The notes: generated from the sequence alone by a model not told the origin. 64,000 nt of DNA from Hepsetus odoe (GCA_017165825.1 CM029366.1:34691071-34755070); one strand, 5' to 3'; numbered from the stretch's first letter, positions 44,867-58,090 are shown. Numbers and translations are program-made.

Positions 44867-46757
44867 GCCATCAATGCTATAAACCGACCCTTGATGTCTA
44901 AAATCGAGGCCTATCTGTTACAAAAGGTGGGCTCAGGATGATTTATAATTCTGTAATCAGAGCATATAGTTTTTTTTGTCTGTTTCAAATTAAGTCTCCC
45001 CATATTTAGGTTTTTCTGCTTTTCTCTGATTTGTAGGTAGCAGTCCCTTTGAGTGATGGGGAGTGGAGGGTGCACTGTGGGCCTCCCCTCCGATCATGTG
45101 ACCTGATGTGCTACACCTGTGCGTGATTTGAGCAATTTTAATTGGGAATAAAGATGGGCGTGTCCTAATTTATTCCTCACCAGAAATCACATTTTTGTAG
45201 AATTACATTTTACAGAAGGTCTTGAAAAGTCTTTTCTTCAGTTTTAATTGTTTACTTATATTACTTGAATCTCCCAGTGTTGTTCAAACTGAAATTAAAT
45301 ATCCAATAATGTCTTTAAATCTAATTTCTTTCAATCTAGATACACTTCATGTATTTGTGAAAAAGCATCTATCTTTTTTCTGTTTTACCCTCAAACACTG
45401 ATGGCATTCACTCACTCAATTAAGGACAACGATGGAAAAGTAATCATTCTGCCCAGAACATCTGGCCTCTCTTTCCTGCTTCTTCTCAATCCCCCCAGGA
45501 AGCTTCCATCTGTGTTTAAGTATCACTGTTTCCCATATCACCTCTGCCCTGTCACATTACAGAAAATAGCAGAACGAAATGAAAAATGTGTTCCCAAGAG
45601 ATCCAGACACCTTCCTTTTCTCTTACCTTTTACTCTGTCCTGATCTTCAACACCTCAGATTGACTCTCAGCTGTTGCTCAATATTGCCAGTTTGGCTGAA
45701 CAAGCAAATGAAATGCTTCAAAACTCACAGAACTGTTTGTCGTTTAATTAACAATCAGTTGTAGGACTGAACACAGAGAATGTGAACATAGAAAATGTTA
45801 TTCTCTGTTTCAACCAATAGTACAGTCTCTTAATTTTTTCATGTTTCTCTTAAAATGTTCCACATATTCTTTTTTTAATGATATATCATATTATTTTTGC
45901 TGTTGAGGAACAGTTCTCCAGATCTTCCTGAAGGACAGTGTTGTTGTCTCTCATGTTCAGTCCAGTCTCTGTACCTGAGCAGTTCTCCAGATCTTCCTGA
46001 AGGAAGATTTTCTTGAAACACACCTGTTCATGGTGGAGCTCTGAACCTTCAGGCTGCCGACACTCTCAGGCGACTAATGGTCAAACAGTGGGCTGTTGTC
46101 TGTGTTTTTCTCCCTTATTTCCCTCCCTCAGCAAGTGTCAACAAACTCAATCCAAACAGCCATTAAAAGCTCTGGCGCCTTTATAAATAATTCAGCCACT
46201 TGACTGGATGCTAAATGAATGGAGATGATATGGGCTAAAGGCTTTGGTTTCCAGGGAGTCCTTAAGAGGGAGTGTTTGGAGGGTTAAAATCACCTCCAAT
46301 CAACAACAACCACTGCCGAAGAGACAAAGCCACAGGCTAAACTCCAACTGAGCTGATCTTTCCTCTCTTTTCTCCTCAGTTCCCCTCGACTGTGTGAGAA
46401 ATCGCCTGGGTTTTCCTCTCCTTTTCTCTCCTGAAAGAAAATGAGGCACTTCTGTGAACCAAAGGACCACTCCACAGGAGTCCATCACTTTCCACTTACT
46501 GTGGAAAGAAACCATTGGAGAAGAGGCCCAGAGGCCCAGAGAGGACAGCAGGAGGGACAGGACAGGTTTTGTTTCCCCCAGCTCATGTGCCAGTAGGTGT
46601 GGGTGAAGTTCAGGGGTCATAATTCATAGTTTTCAGAGTGTCTGTTCTGATGAGGAGAGAAGGAGATAATAAGTGAGACGAACATTTTGGATGATTATAG
46701 AGGTGTATTAGCTGGATCTTCATCATCCTGCAAGTTAAAGAATACAAAAATATGCAA
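44867..46757. other. Intergenic DNA
   Basis: No exon is recognised. A small non-repetitive island at about 46130-46250 (AGCTCTGGCGCCTTTATAAA and TTCAGCCACTTGACTGG) looks like possible conserved non-coding DNA. Confidence 0.35.
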
Positions 46758-46937
46758 GGTGGTCTAGTGGTGGGATGGTTGCCTATGAATCAGAAAGTTG
46801 CCATTTCAATCCCACCTTCAGCATCACCACCACTGGGTTCCTGAGCAAAAACCTGAACTCCAGGTTACTCCTGGTCTCTGTAATTAGGAACTGGAAAATG
46901 CTTTGGATAAGCATCTGATAAATGGCATTAATGTAAA
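46758..46937 (+). repeat. SINE family A, old diverged copy
   Basis: Head AAGGTGGTCTAGTGGTGGG, degenerate B-box CATTTCAATCC, body CACCACTGGGTTCCTGAGCA and tail GATAAGCATCTGATAAATG. Confidence 0.75.
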
Positions 46938-48249
46938 AATTCATAATTTATTAGTCCAGTTATAAAGCTAGCTCTCAATCCTCATATTGGAATATTTTGA
47001 AAATGTTTTTTTTTTTCTCCATTGTCAAAAGTGTTGTCCTCAGTAACTCCATCATGAAGATAAAGGATTAAAAAATCCACGGTAAATTAAGATGAACACT
47101 GGATTTAGCCTGTTTCTGATACATTTGCATTGTGTTGATAAAAACACGTTTGGCAGCCATTCGCTCTGTGACTGACCCTGAAATATGGATCATATTTAAA
47201 AATTATTCGGGAGCTCACCCTCTGTGTGCAACTGATTTATTGTTTTGGTCGTAGCCACATCCGTCAGTCTCCTGCATGTGATGCTAAAGCAGTGTTCTGG
47301 GTGGTTATTCAGATTTTTTCATCTGAAATTATTTTTTGACATTTTTGCTCAGTAAGGAATGAAAGGCCTCAGACTCTCTGATGATCCAGATGATGGCTCC
47401 TTTAGCAGCCCAGACTCTGAGGGAGGTTGGTGTTATTCACCCTGTGAGGGTTTTGGTTCAAGGTAAAAACGTCTCTCCCCTTGTGATAAAGTGAAACCCA
47501 GTTGGCAGATGGGAGGGAGAGTCTCCGCAGTGTGAGTAACAGCCAGCTGTTGTTATTTCTGTATTGCTGTGATCGAGGCAGCTGTCAGGAGAACTTAGAG
47601 CTGTTAAAGTCTAAATGAGGACAGGAGCCAAGAGCCATCTGGACAGGCTGCAGACAGGCTGGAGAAATGAATGTTTTTTTGTAGGGGGAGGGCTGATACT
47701 GTTACAATTGTGCATTTGAACTGATATGCCTGATTTTTTGTACATGCTGTTTGTTTTCTACTAAAGTACATCAAGTTTCTTTGTTTATCAGGAGGTTTTA
47801 TTAAAAGCGACTTAAGTCAGAAACAGCTTTCAGGCTCCAGGTCAGAAAGAACTTTACAGGTACATTTTCTACATGGTTTAGATTAAATTCAGTGAGTTAG
47901 GTGTGAACTGGTGAGTGAGTGTGAGTTGGGAGTGCTGGAGAGTTGGAGGTGTGGACTGAGACGACCTGTGAGGGGACGGTGATGGAAGACGGTGTCCTTT
48001 AGAGGAGTGTAGTGAAGGAGGATCAGCCTGTAGGATGGTGTTTAAACAGCTGGCAGCAGATCCAGAAATATCTTAAATTGTTTGTTTTCTAAATTGCTTT
48101 TAGTGGAGGATTTTTATGCCTCTGTGTCTTTAATCTTATCCCTGCTGCTCCTCAGGCTTTGCAGCTGCTGATTCATATCTTCCCTGTACAGGTGTGTTGG
48201 AAATGTATTGTACTTTCTACCCTCCTTCTCCACATTACTGTACTGATAA
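46938..48249. other. Intergenic DNA
   Basis: I see nothing coding. It is mostly single-copy-looking, without strong repeats. Confidence 0.35.
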
Positions 48250-48462
48250 CATTTACATTTACATTTACGGCATTTAGCAGACGCTCTTATCCAGAGCGAC
48301 TTACATGTCCTAATTACAGGGACAGTCCCCCTGGAGCAACTCAGGGTTAAGGGTCTTGCTCAGGGACCCAGTGGTGGTAGTGCCAGAGGTGGGATTCGAA
48401 CCGGGGACCTCTTGATCCAGAGGTCTATAGGCAAGTACCCTACCACTAGACCACCGCCACCC
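48250..48462 (-). repeat. SINE family A, well preserved
   Basis: It has an (ATTTAC)n tail, ACGGCATTTAGCAGACGCTC, the body, an exact reverse B-box GGATTCGAACC and the head CCTACCACTAGACCACC. It is among the least diverged copies in the window. Confidence 0.9.
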
Positions 48463-48502
48463 TAACACCAATCGAGCCAGGAGTCGAACCTAGAATCTTC
48501 TG

Positions 48503-48615
48503 ATAACGCTGCTGCTTGTTGTCATATGTGCAGCACCGGGGTCCTGGAGGAACGTTATTTTGTTTCTCTGTGTACTGTGTATATGGCTGAAATTACAATA
48601 AAAAAACTTGACCTG
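48503..48615 (+). mobile_element. L2/Rex-like LINE 3' terminal fragment
   Basis: GTCATATGTGCAGCACCGGG, GTCCTGGAGGAACGTTATTT, then ATATGGCTGAAATTACAATA, matching the 3' UTR of the copies at 57.9-58.1 and 62.7 kb. Confidence 0.75.
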
Positions 48616-49010
48616 ATTATGCACACATAATTCAGGCTCTTCTTCTTCTTCTTCTTCTTCTTCTTCTTCTTCTTCTTCTTTCACACTGTCCCCCTGCATG
48701 TCCTCTCTCACCACATCCATAAACCTTCTCTTTGTCCTTCATCTTCTCTTCTTGCCTGGTCGCTCCATCCTCAACATCCTTCTTCTGATATACTCCTTGT
48801 CTCTCCTGGGCATGTCTAAACCAACAAAGTCTCATTTCTCTCACTTTGTCTCCAAACCATCCAAACTAAGCTGTCCCTCTAATATACTTGCTCCTAAACC
48901 TGTCCAACCTTGTCCCTCCTGATGCAAATCTCAGCATCTTTAACTCTGACACCTCCAGTTCCACCTCCTGTCATATCATCACTGTATCCAACTCATATAA
49001 CATAGCTGGC
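48616..49010 (-). mobile_element. RTE-like LINE C-terminal fragment with a CTT expansion
   Basis: On the minus strand it encodes MDVVREDMQGDSVKEEE..., with WFRHAQERQ and the GRPK-region text in other frames. The end carries a (CTT)n run at 48638-48681, read as GAA repeats in the element sense. It is a dead fragment. Confidence 0.75.
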
Positions 49011-49499
49011 CTCCAACCCATATAGCATAGGTGCTCTCACTATACATAATTCCGTACACCTCTGTAATTTTGATCAAATACAATCAGTCCTTTGTTGGTT
49101 CTGTTCTGCTTGGAGACACTCCAGTGAGTAGGGAACTCCTGTGTCCTGGTTCATTAGCTCTGTCTTTACCTTCTGAGTGAAGGTCAGGTGGTAGCCATTG
49201 ATTTTTCCACTGCTTTCACTCCTTCAGCCTGAGCCCTGCATTTAACTTGCTCTTCAAGTGATATTGATTCTTCCACAACTGCATGATGATAAATTTATGA
49301 CTATTTTTCCTTTGAATCTTCTCACAGAGGTTGTTGTTGTTGAGGCCACTTATAGAAGAGAGATTTATCTGAATAATTAATGTTGGTAGGCATGTTTAGT
49401 ATGTTTAGGATGGAGGTGGTTTCAGGATGGGAAAAATGTTTTCTGGAGAGGGAAAGATTGACAGACAGATTTAGAGAGGGAGAGAGGGAGAGAGAGAGA

Positions 49500-49893
49500 G
49501 CGAGAGAGAGAGAGACCTGGAGACAGACAAAAAGAAACAGAGAGAGAGAGAGACAGAGAACTAAAAAACTGTTTGTCATTGTGAAACAAAGCGCACGGTG
49601 AACCACAACAAAATGCAACCTTTCACCCAGACGTGCAGCTGGGGGCTGCTATTTAAAGCACCTGGGGAGCAGTGATGGGGACAGTATCTTGATGAGGGTA
49701 CCTCAGGGAAGTCTACTGATCTGGGATTTGAACCCATGACTTTCTGATCCTTGGGCCTAGTTCTTAGGCCACCGCTGGTCCAGAGAGAGACAGAGAGACG
49801 CAGCTGTATAAAGGTGTTTAACGTGAGGAGCTCTTCTAGAGATGTGGTGTGTATCTCTTCTGTTTTTCTGTCTTTTTTTAATTTGTCATTGTT
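49500..49893. repeat. Local duplication, copy 1 (contains SINE-B, minus)
   Basis: The (GA)n/GACCTGGAGACAGACAAAAA segment, a minus-strand SINE-B (about 49583-49791) and the flank up to TTTGTCATTGTTTT recur at 51425-51712. Over 49649-49893 the match is almost base for base. Copy 2 lacks about 49537-49648. Confidence 0.85.
49583..49791 (-). repeat. SINE family B
   Basis: Reverse order of tail (CACGGTGAACCACAAC), body (GGGGAGCAGTGATGGGGACA), B-box reverse (GGATTTGAACC) and head (GGGCCTAGTTCTTAGGCCAC). Confidence 0.8.
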
Positions 49894-51347
49894 TTAAACG
49901 TGCATCATCGACTACCTGTTTACAAACATTCCAAATTGCAAAAGGTTTTATCAACTGGAGACAACCATGACAGTGATGCCTCTACTCTAATGAGTCTTTA
50001 TGTCATCCTGTATGCTGCTGTTTTATGTTTGACACTTTATCGTTAATAACTGGGCTACTTGCTAAAGTGACAAACAGATGTAGACAAGTAGAGAAGTATG
50101 ACTGGCAGGTGGAGGTCAATGTGACTCTTTCACTGTTGGACAGAAAGACTAGCTTTTCTTCCCATCATGCCTGAGGGGATGGCCATCAGATCTCTCTTAT
50201 TAGTGCTGCACTGACAGGTTGTGTGAGCACTAACTTCCTCTGGAAGGAGCAGGAGTTCTGTTTTAGCCTGAAGACTGGATGGGAGAGGGATTTGGGTGTT
50301 AAGGTCTTCTCCAGGGTCACCGGCTCTTTCGGTCAGGGATTAAGTGTCCATGCAACATGCCAGAGTTTATTTAGTACCAGGCAACAAGTTGCTCTGAAAC
50401 TTGAGTCCCTTTGTGGATGCAGAGGTGATTTGCTTTTCAAAGCTGGGCCGCCGTCCTGCCAGGTGAGCTCCTGAGCAGGAACTTCCCAGTTGAGTGCTTC
50501 CCTAACAGCAGCCTGCGGCATCTCAGGATCATTTCCACACTGCTTCTATGAGAATCCACCATCCAAAGGTGTTACTGAACCCTGGGCTACTCAGTGAGAG
50601 TGTCTGAATTCTCTGGGAAGTTCAGCGACAGAGAATCCTGCCAGACTCTTTTTGGACATTTTCTGTGGGATTGCTCTGCTTTCAGTTGGACTCCTAAAGG
50701 TGCATCAAGAAGGACAGGGAGAGACAGTCTCTCTGGACTCATCCCACTTTCCCAAAACTCTTTTCTCTTGCTGTTTGATATGTTTCTCCATGTTCTTCTT
50801 CCAGCTCTCATGCCCCAAAGCCCATCAATCTATTACCCTGAGATTGTATTTCAGAGGCACCGCATGAGCCTGGCTGACGAAAGGCCCGTTGGCACTTCTG
50901 TTTGAAGCTGAAAGCGGATCACTGCGCTGCTCCTTAAGAAGGAATGTACAGAAGAGAGTCGTCCCCACATGCAGCCGCGTCCTTCTGATCTTCTACTGTA
51001 ACCTGAGCAGGACAAGGCTGAAGTGGCTGTCTTGCCTGTCCATCAGACTGTCCTGCACTGCCACATTATATCTCATGCCTTTATCTTTCCCTCCTCTACT
51101 TTATTCTCTCCGCTCCTCCCTCACCCACATTATGAATAGTTTGAGTGGATCTCCGTCCCTCTGTCCTTCTCGACCTGCTCAGGGTAAACAAGACTCAGCC
51201 CGTTTGGAGAAAAATCAGAGCAGAAGTGGTTCCACAGCTTGTGTTTACTCAATGGTTACAGAGAAAAATGAGAATCAGAGCACTTCAGGGAGAATCTCTG
51301 CCCAGAACGCATCAATCTCTTTATTTCTCTGGGTAACAAAGAAAATG
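49894..51347. other. Spacer between the duplicated segments
   Basis: The DNA looks non-repetitive. ORFs of up to about 100 codons occur on both strands, but none has family signatures or convincing splice borders. I do not call a gene. Confidence 0.35.
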
Positions 51348-51403
51348 AGACACACACACACACACAGGGAGACAGAGAGGCAGAGAGAGAGACAGAGAGA
51401 GCC

Positions 51404-51424
<21 letters not shown>

Positions 51425-51444
<20 letters not shown>

Positions 51445-51712
51445 GAGACAGACAAAAAGAGACAGAGCTATTTAAAGCACCTGGGGAGCAGTGATGGGGA
51501 CAGTATCTTGATGAGGGTACCTCAGGGAAGTCTACTGATCTGGGATTTGAACCCATGACTTTCTGATCCTTGGGCCTAGTTCTTAGGCCACCGCTGGTCC
51601 AGAGAGAGACAGAGAGATGCAGCTGTATAAAGGTGTTTAACGTGAGGAGCTCTTCTAGAGATGTGGTGTGTATCTCTTCTGTTTTTCTGTCTTTTTTTTT
51701 ATTTGTCATTGT
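51425..51712. repeat. Local duplication, copy 2 (internally deleted)
   Basis: It carries GACCTGGAGACAGACAAAAA, then jumps at GACAGAGCTATTTAAAGCAC to the second half of the SINE-B and its 3' flank, which equals 49649-49893 with only a few substitutions. Confidence 0.85.
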
Positions 51713-51869
51713 TTTTAATGTCGTCTTTCAGAAAAAACCTCCAGAAGACAGTTTTACTTTAACCTTCAGCAACCACAACCAACACTCTCTCACAAAACAC
51801 ATCTTCAGAACACACTACACACAGGAAGGTTAGTAACAAAGTAAAAAGTACAGGAATGTACTGAGAGTC

Positions 51870-52335
51870 TTCTTCTTTTTCTTTCAGCTGGTCCTCTGCA
51901 TCTTCCAGCTTCAAACCGACCACCTGCATGTCCTCTCTCACCACATCCATAAACCTCCTCTTTGGTCTTCCTCTTCTCCTCTTTCCTGGCAGCTCCATCT
52001 TCAACATCCTCCTCCTGATATACTCCTCGTCTCTCCTCTGGACACGTCCAAACCAGCACAACCTTGCTTCTCTAACTTTGTCTCCAAAACGTCCAACCTG
52101 ATCTGTCCCTCTAATATACTCATTTCTAATCCTGTTCATCCTCGTCACACCCAACGAACATCTCAGCATCTTTAACTCTGACACCTCCAACTCCACCTCC
52201 TGCCTTTTCATCAGTGCCACCGTCTCCAACCCATACAACATAGCTGGTCTCACTACTGTCCTGTAAACCTTCCCTTTTACTCTAGCTGGTCCCCGTCTGT
52301 CACAAATCACTCCAGCCACTCTTCTCCACCCATTC
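51870..52335 (-). mobile_element. RTE-like LINE 3' part (sense on minus) of a twin-primed copy
   Basis: The minus strand encodes GWRRVAGVICDRRGPARVKG, KVYRTVVRPAMLYGLETVAL, ELEVSELKMLRCSLGVTRMN and MLKMELPGKRRRGRPKRRFM to the element end. This is an intact frame of 186 codons and the least damaged C-terminus in the window. The segment immediately upstream in the element is present next door but inverted (52345-52526). Confidence 0.85.
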
Positions 52336-52344
52336 CTCTAGAGG

Positions 52345-52526
52345 AGGGGAATGAAAGTGAATAGGTCAAAGGCAGAGTGTGAATGAAAGTGAGGACAGTG
52401 GAGTGGTGAGGATGGAGGGAGTAGAGGAGGTGAGGGTGGAGGAGTTTAAATACTTGGGATCAACAGTTCAGAGTAACAGCGTGTGTGGAAGAGAGGAGAA
52501 GAAGACAGTGCAGGCAGGTTGGAATG
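52345..52526 (+). mobile_element. RTE-like LINE upstream part, inverted relative to its 3' part
   Basis: The + strand encodes GVVRMEGVEEVRVEEFKYLG and STVQSNSVCGREEKKTVQAG, and ends GGTTGGAATG. In the uninterrupted copy at 2985-3010 the same text runs straight into GGTGGAGAAGAG, which here starts the opposite-strand segment at 52335. Confidence 0.85.
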
Positions 52527-53770
52527 TCTCCTTCACTCTGTCCTTCACCATCTATTCTGTTTGTCTTCTGTTTATTAGTGTTCCTCGAGGAAGAAGGCCA
52601 GGTACCTGATCCAGTTTCTGGAGTCATTCCGAAAGCTTTTTGATTTTGGGCAGCTAGTTCTGTAGAAAGGAGGCAGAGTTGGAACGGTTCTATCTGTTGG
52701 AGCCAATCATGCGTGATAGAGATGATAAGATAACCAATAGCGTGACTCCTCTCCTGAGTCTTCCAGCACAAGCAGCAGTATCAGCATCACATCATCAAAA
52801 CACAGTTTTCCTCTGATGCCTGCGGGCCTTGTCTGAGAGTAACAATAACACACCAATCACGCAATTCAGCCACCAGGAAATCACATGCACACACTTATAT
52901 TTGTACAGTATTTATACTGCATTATTACTGTATTTATATTTATACTGATTTATATAAAAAATGTATACTGTACCTATTTTATATGTATTCACACTGTATT
53001 ATTACATACATATTAGTTTCTGATGCTGACAGGACTTTGAAACGGAATTATAGCCTAAACGGGCAGATGTATGTTTCACTTTAAAGTGAAAGTGACTGTT
53101 CTTGTCATTGCGAGGTCACAGCACAGCACACAGTGAACGACAACGGTGGTTATTTATTTATTTATTTCCCTCATTACTGTTTTAGGAGGTGTTTTCGTGG
53201 AAAAGGCTCTGTTGGTGATCTGGTGATCTGATTTGGAGTCCAGATGACTAGTAAGACTTTTATCAGGTGTATTTTTTAATCAGCTGAATTTTACACTCGT
53301 TTGAAGTGTGTTTTGATCTGATGTGTGTTTTTGGATGTCGGATGGATCCATCAGTCTTTTGCAACATTGTGTTCGTTCCCTTGTAATCAAGATCAATTGC
53401 CCTCATCCCTTTTCAGGAGGAACCCCTCATGTTGTTCATGTCATGCAGAGAGAGCGTGAGTGGTCTGAAGACAAGATGATATGTCCTCCTGCTTTGTTTT
53501 AGACTCAGAGCTACTTTGAAATCAGAGAGATAAAACTGAGAGGAGATAAAGAGGGACTTTCTCTAGAGACAAAACTACCCTAATGAGTGCGGGTCGCAAT
53601 TAGTGTGGAGAAAAGTGATAAGATCCTCTGTCCCCATCACTGCTGGACTAGCCACTTTAAAGGGATGCTCTTGCTTTAATCCACAGTGATCGTTGTCTCA
53701 AGGGACAAACTCTACAGCTTCTACACCTAAGCCTCCACCATGTACTTACTGTCCAACCGTCTGCCCCTCT
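52527..53770. other. Intergenic DNA
   Basis: There is an AT-rich TATTTATACTG-type stretch at 52900-53010 and a partial SINE-B tail (minus) at about 53090-53145. No exon is seen. Confidence 0.35.
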
Positions 53771-55030
<1,260 letters not shown>

Positions 55031-55033
55031 AGG

Positions 55034-55292
55034 ACACTTGAAAGTGACAACCCTTGTCATTGCGAGGTCACAGCATAGCACATGGTGGACCACAATGAAA
55101 TTGGACCTCTACATTTAACCCATGCACACAAACACCGTGCAGCAGGGAGCAGCTATTGAAAGTGCCTGGGGAGCAGTGACGGGTATGGTACCTTGCTCAA
55201 GGGTACCTCAGGGCAACATACTGGTGAGGGGTTTGAACCCACAATCTTCCGATCCTGTGGCCAACTCCCTAAACACTAGGCCGCTCCAGGGT
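55034..55292 (-). repeat. SINE family B, full-length-looking copy
   Basis: The tail AAAGTGACAACCCTTGTCAT, then ACCCATGCACACAAACACCG, CCGTGCAGCAGGGAGCAGCT, GGGGAGCAGTGACGGG, a reverse B-box-like GGTTTGAACC and the head CTAAACACTAGGCCGCTCC. Confidence 0.85.
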
Positions 55293-55299
55293 CGACACT

Positions 55300-58088
55300 T
55301 TGGTGCTAAAGTCTGCAAAAATGTCTTTCATCCAACTACCTTCATCAGTAGACTTGCACATGAGCATCACAACTTCGGGTGCTGTAACATATAACCGCCA
55401 AACACTGCTGGAGCTCAGGAATTAGCCAGGATTCAGTCTTCCAGCGACTCTCCGAACAACGCTACGGGAGCTCGGCGTGCTGAGAAGTCCAGGCCTTCAG
55501 TCACCGAGATCGCCTGCTGAACCTGGCCGACTGAGAGGACATTGAAAACGATGTGAGAGGAAACGGAAACGCGGCAAGCGTGCTGGGGTCCGGGCTCAGC
55601 TCAAGGCTAACGCTAGCCGACCAGCTATCCCGTCCGTCCTCCTCGCCAATTTCCGCTCCCTGGATAATAAACTGGACTGTATACGACTCCATCTGAACAC
55701 CCAGCGTGAGTACAGAGACTGCTGTGTTTTTGTTTTTACGGAGACATGGCTCAGCGACAGCGTTCCGGACACCGCCATCCAACTCGCCGGACTTTCCGTG
55801 TTTTGCTGGGACGGAAACTCCGCTCTGTCCGGAAAGACCCGCGGAGGGGGGCTGTGTGTTTACGTAAACACACAATGGTGTACAAACGCTGTGCTGGTCT
55901 CTACACACTGTTCGACACTGCTGGAGGTCCTGACAGTCAGGTGCAGACCGTTTTATCTGCCCAGGGAGTTCTCCGCAGTTTTTCTAATGCTAACAGCGCG
56001 CTGGCTGAACTTTATGGAGCGATCAGCGAGCTCCAAAACTCCCACCCGGACGGACTGTTTATCATCGCCGGAGATTTCAACCATGCAAATCTCAGGTCAG
56101 TTCTCCCTAAATTTCATCAACATGTGGACTTTGCAATGAGGGGGGGAAACATGCTGGACTGTGTTTACACAAACATGGCCGGTGCGTACAGAGCGGAGCC
56201 CCGCCCCCACCTCGGACTCTCAGACCACATCTCTGTGCTGCTGATCCCAGCGTACAGACCCATCGTCAGGCGTGTGAGTCCCACCCTGAAGCAGGTGAAG
56301 ATCTGGCCCACAGGAGCCATCTCTGCTCTTCAGGACTGCTTTGAACGCACCGACTGGGACATGTTTAGGGAGGCTGCAACCTACGGCGACTCCATCAACC
56401 TGGAGAAGTACACAGCTTCAGTGACTGGCTACATCAGCAAGTGCATTGAGGATGTTACTGTCTCCAAGTTCATCATAACACGACCCAACCAGAAGCCATG
56501 GATGACTGCGGAGCTGCGCAGACTCCTGAGGACCCGGGACAAGGCCTTCAAGTCAGGGGACGAACAGCAAGGGTGAAACTGTCTCGGGCCATCAGAGCTA
56601 GTCCAGATAATATTCAAGGTCGTGTGCTCAGAGAATGTGCAGAACAGCTGACAGATGTTCTCACTGACATCTTCAACATCTCTCTGAGCACCACTGTTGT
56701 TCCCAAGTGCTTCAAGACCACCAGGATCATCCCAGTGCCAAAGAAGTCTCCTGCCTCAATGACTATCGTCCCGTCGCACTCACACCTATCATCATGAAGT
56801 GCTTCGAGAGGCTCAGATCCCTTCCTCACTGGACCCCCTGCAGTTTGCGTATCGTCCCAACCGCTCAACAGATGATGCTATCTCCACCACCGTCCATCTG
56901 GACAGAAAGGACAGTTATGTCAGAATGCTGTTCATTGACTACAGTTCAGCATTCAACACCATCATCCCTCAGCACCTGAGTGAGAAGCTGAGGCTGCTGG
57001 GCCTGAACACCTCCCTCTGTAACTGGATCCTAGGGTTAGGATCCTAACCCTAATTACAGGGACAGTCCCCCTGGAGCAACTCAGGGTTAAGGGTCTTGCT
57101 CAGGTACCCAGTGGTGGTAGTGCTGGAGGTGGGATTCAAACCTGGGACCTCTTAATCCAGAGGTCCGTAGGCAAGAACCCTACCACTAGACTACCACCAC
57201 CCTGCACCCTACCACCCTCAAATTTGCTGATGATACAACCGTGGTGGGTCTGATCAGCGGTGGAGATGAGGCGGCATACAGAGAGGAGATACAACAGCTG
57301 ATGGACGGGTGCAGAACCAACAACCTGTCTCTGAACGTCAACAAGACTAAAGAGATGGTTGTTGACTTCAGGAGACCACGTCGGGACCACTCTCCACTGA
57401 ATATCAACACCTCACCTGTGGAGATGGTCCAGAGCACCAAGTTTCTTGGTGTTCACATCACTGAAAATCTCACATGGACCGTCAACATCAACTCCATCAC
57501 TAAGAAAGCCCAGCAGCGTCTCTACTTCCTGCGCAGACTCAGGAAAGCCCATCTCCCACCTTCCATTCTCACCATCTTTTACAGAGGAACCATCGAGAGC
57601 ATCCTGAGCAGCTGCATCACTGCCTGGTATGGGAACTGCAACGTCTTAGACCGCAAGTCCCTACAACGGGTAGTGAGAACAGCTGAGAAGATCATCGGGG
57701 TCTCTCTGCCCTCTGTACAGGACATCTTCACCACTCGCTGCATCCGCAGAGCAACCAGCATTGTGGATGATCCCTCCCACCCGTCCCACACTCTCTTCTC
57801 CCTCCTGCCATCTGGAAGAAGGTTCCGCAGCATACGGGCCTCCACTAGGATGGGAAACAGCTTCTTCCCCCTGGCCATCAGACTTTTAAACTGACAATAT
57901 CCTCACAATTATTACTCTTCCATCCATATATCAACTATTTATTTTTTACTTTATTGCACATCACACTTTACTGTACTGATAACGCTTCACTTGTTGTCAT
58001 ATGTGTAGCACCAGGGTCCTGGAGGAACATTATTTCGTTTCACTATGTACTGGAATGACAATAAAATCCTACTTGATTTGAATTGACT
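55300..58088 (+). mobile_element. L2/Rex-like LINE, longest copy (endonuclease + partial RT)
   Basis: The endonuclease-like region at about 55640-56570 encodes IPSVLLANFRSLDNKLDCIR (frame-shifted), TETWLSDSVPDTAI, TRGGGLCVYVNTQWC, GDFNHANLRSVLPKF and LGLSDHISVLLIPAYRP. The RT region includes KCFERL, RPNRSTDDAISTTVHLD, FIDYSSAFNTIIPQHLSEKL, LGLNTSLCNWIL, then (after a SINE) KFADDTTVVGLISGGDEAAY and an intact 217-codon C-terminal frame at 57241-57894. The 3' UTR ends in AATAAAATCCTACTTGATTT. Deletions remove the linker before the RT and the block after CNWIL. Clade naming (L2, CR1 or Rex1 group) is tentative. Confidence 0.85.
57049..57203 (-). repeat. SINE family A, tail-less, inside the LINE RT region
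   Basis: It starts at CCTAATTACAGGGACAGTCC, so the usual tail (GCATTTAGCAGACGCTCTTA) is missing. Body, reverse B-box GGATTCAAACC and head CTACCACTAGACTACC are present. A 20-bp palindrome AGGGTTAGGATCCTAACCCT abuts the tail end. Confidence 0.85.
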
Positions 58089-58090
58089 TG

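Noticed and set aside
50223..51494. Several overlapping frames of 60-200 codons between the duplicated segments
   Set aside because: They show no domain signature, no consistent splice borders and competing frames on both strands. The longest ends in GA-repeat translation.
55746..56576. 276-codon frame that could be called a host gene
   Set aside because: It contains non-LTR endonuclease text (GDFNHANLRSVLPKF, LGLSDHISVLL) and belongs to the LINE at 55.3-58.1 kb.
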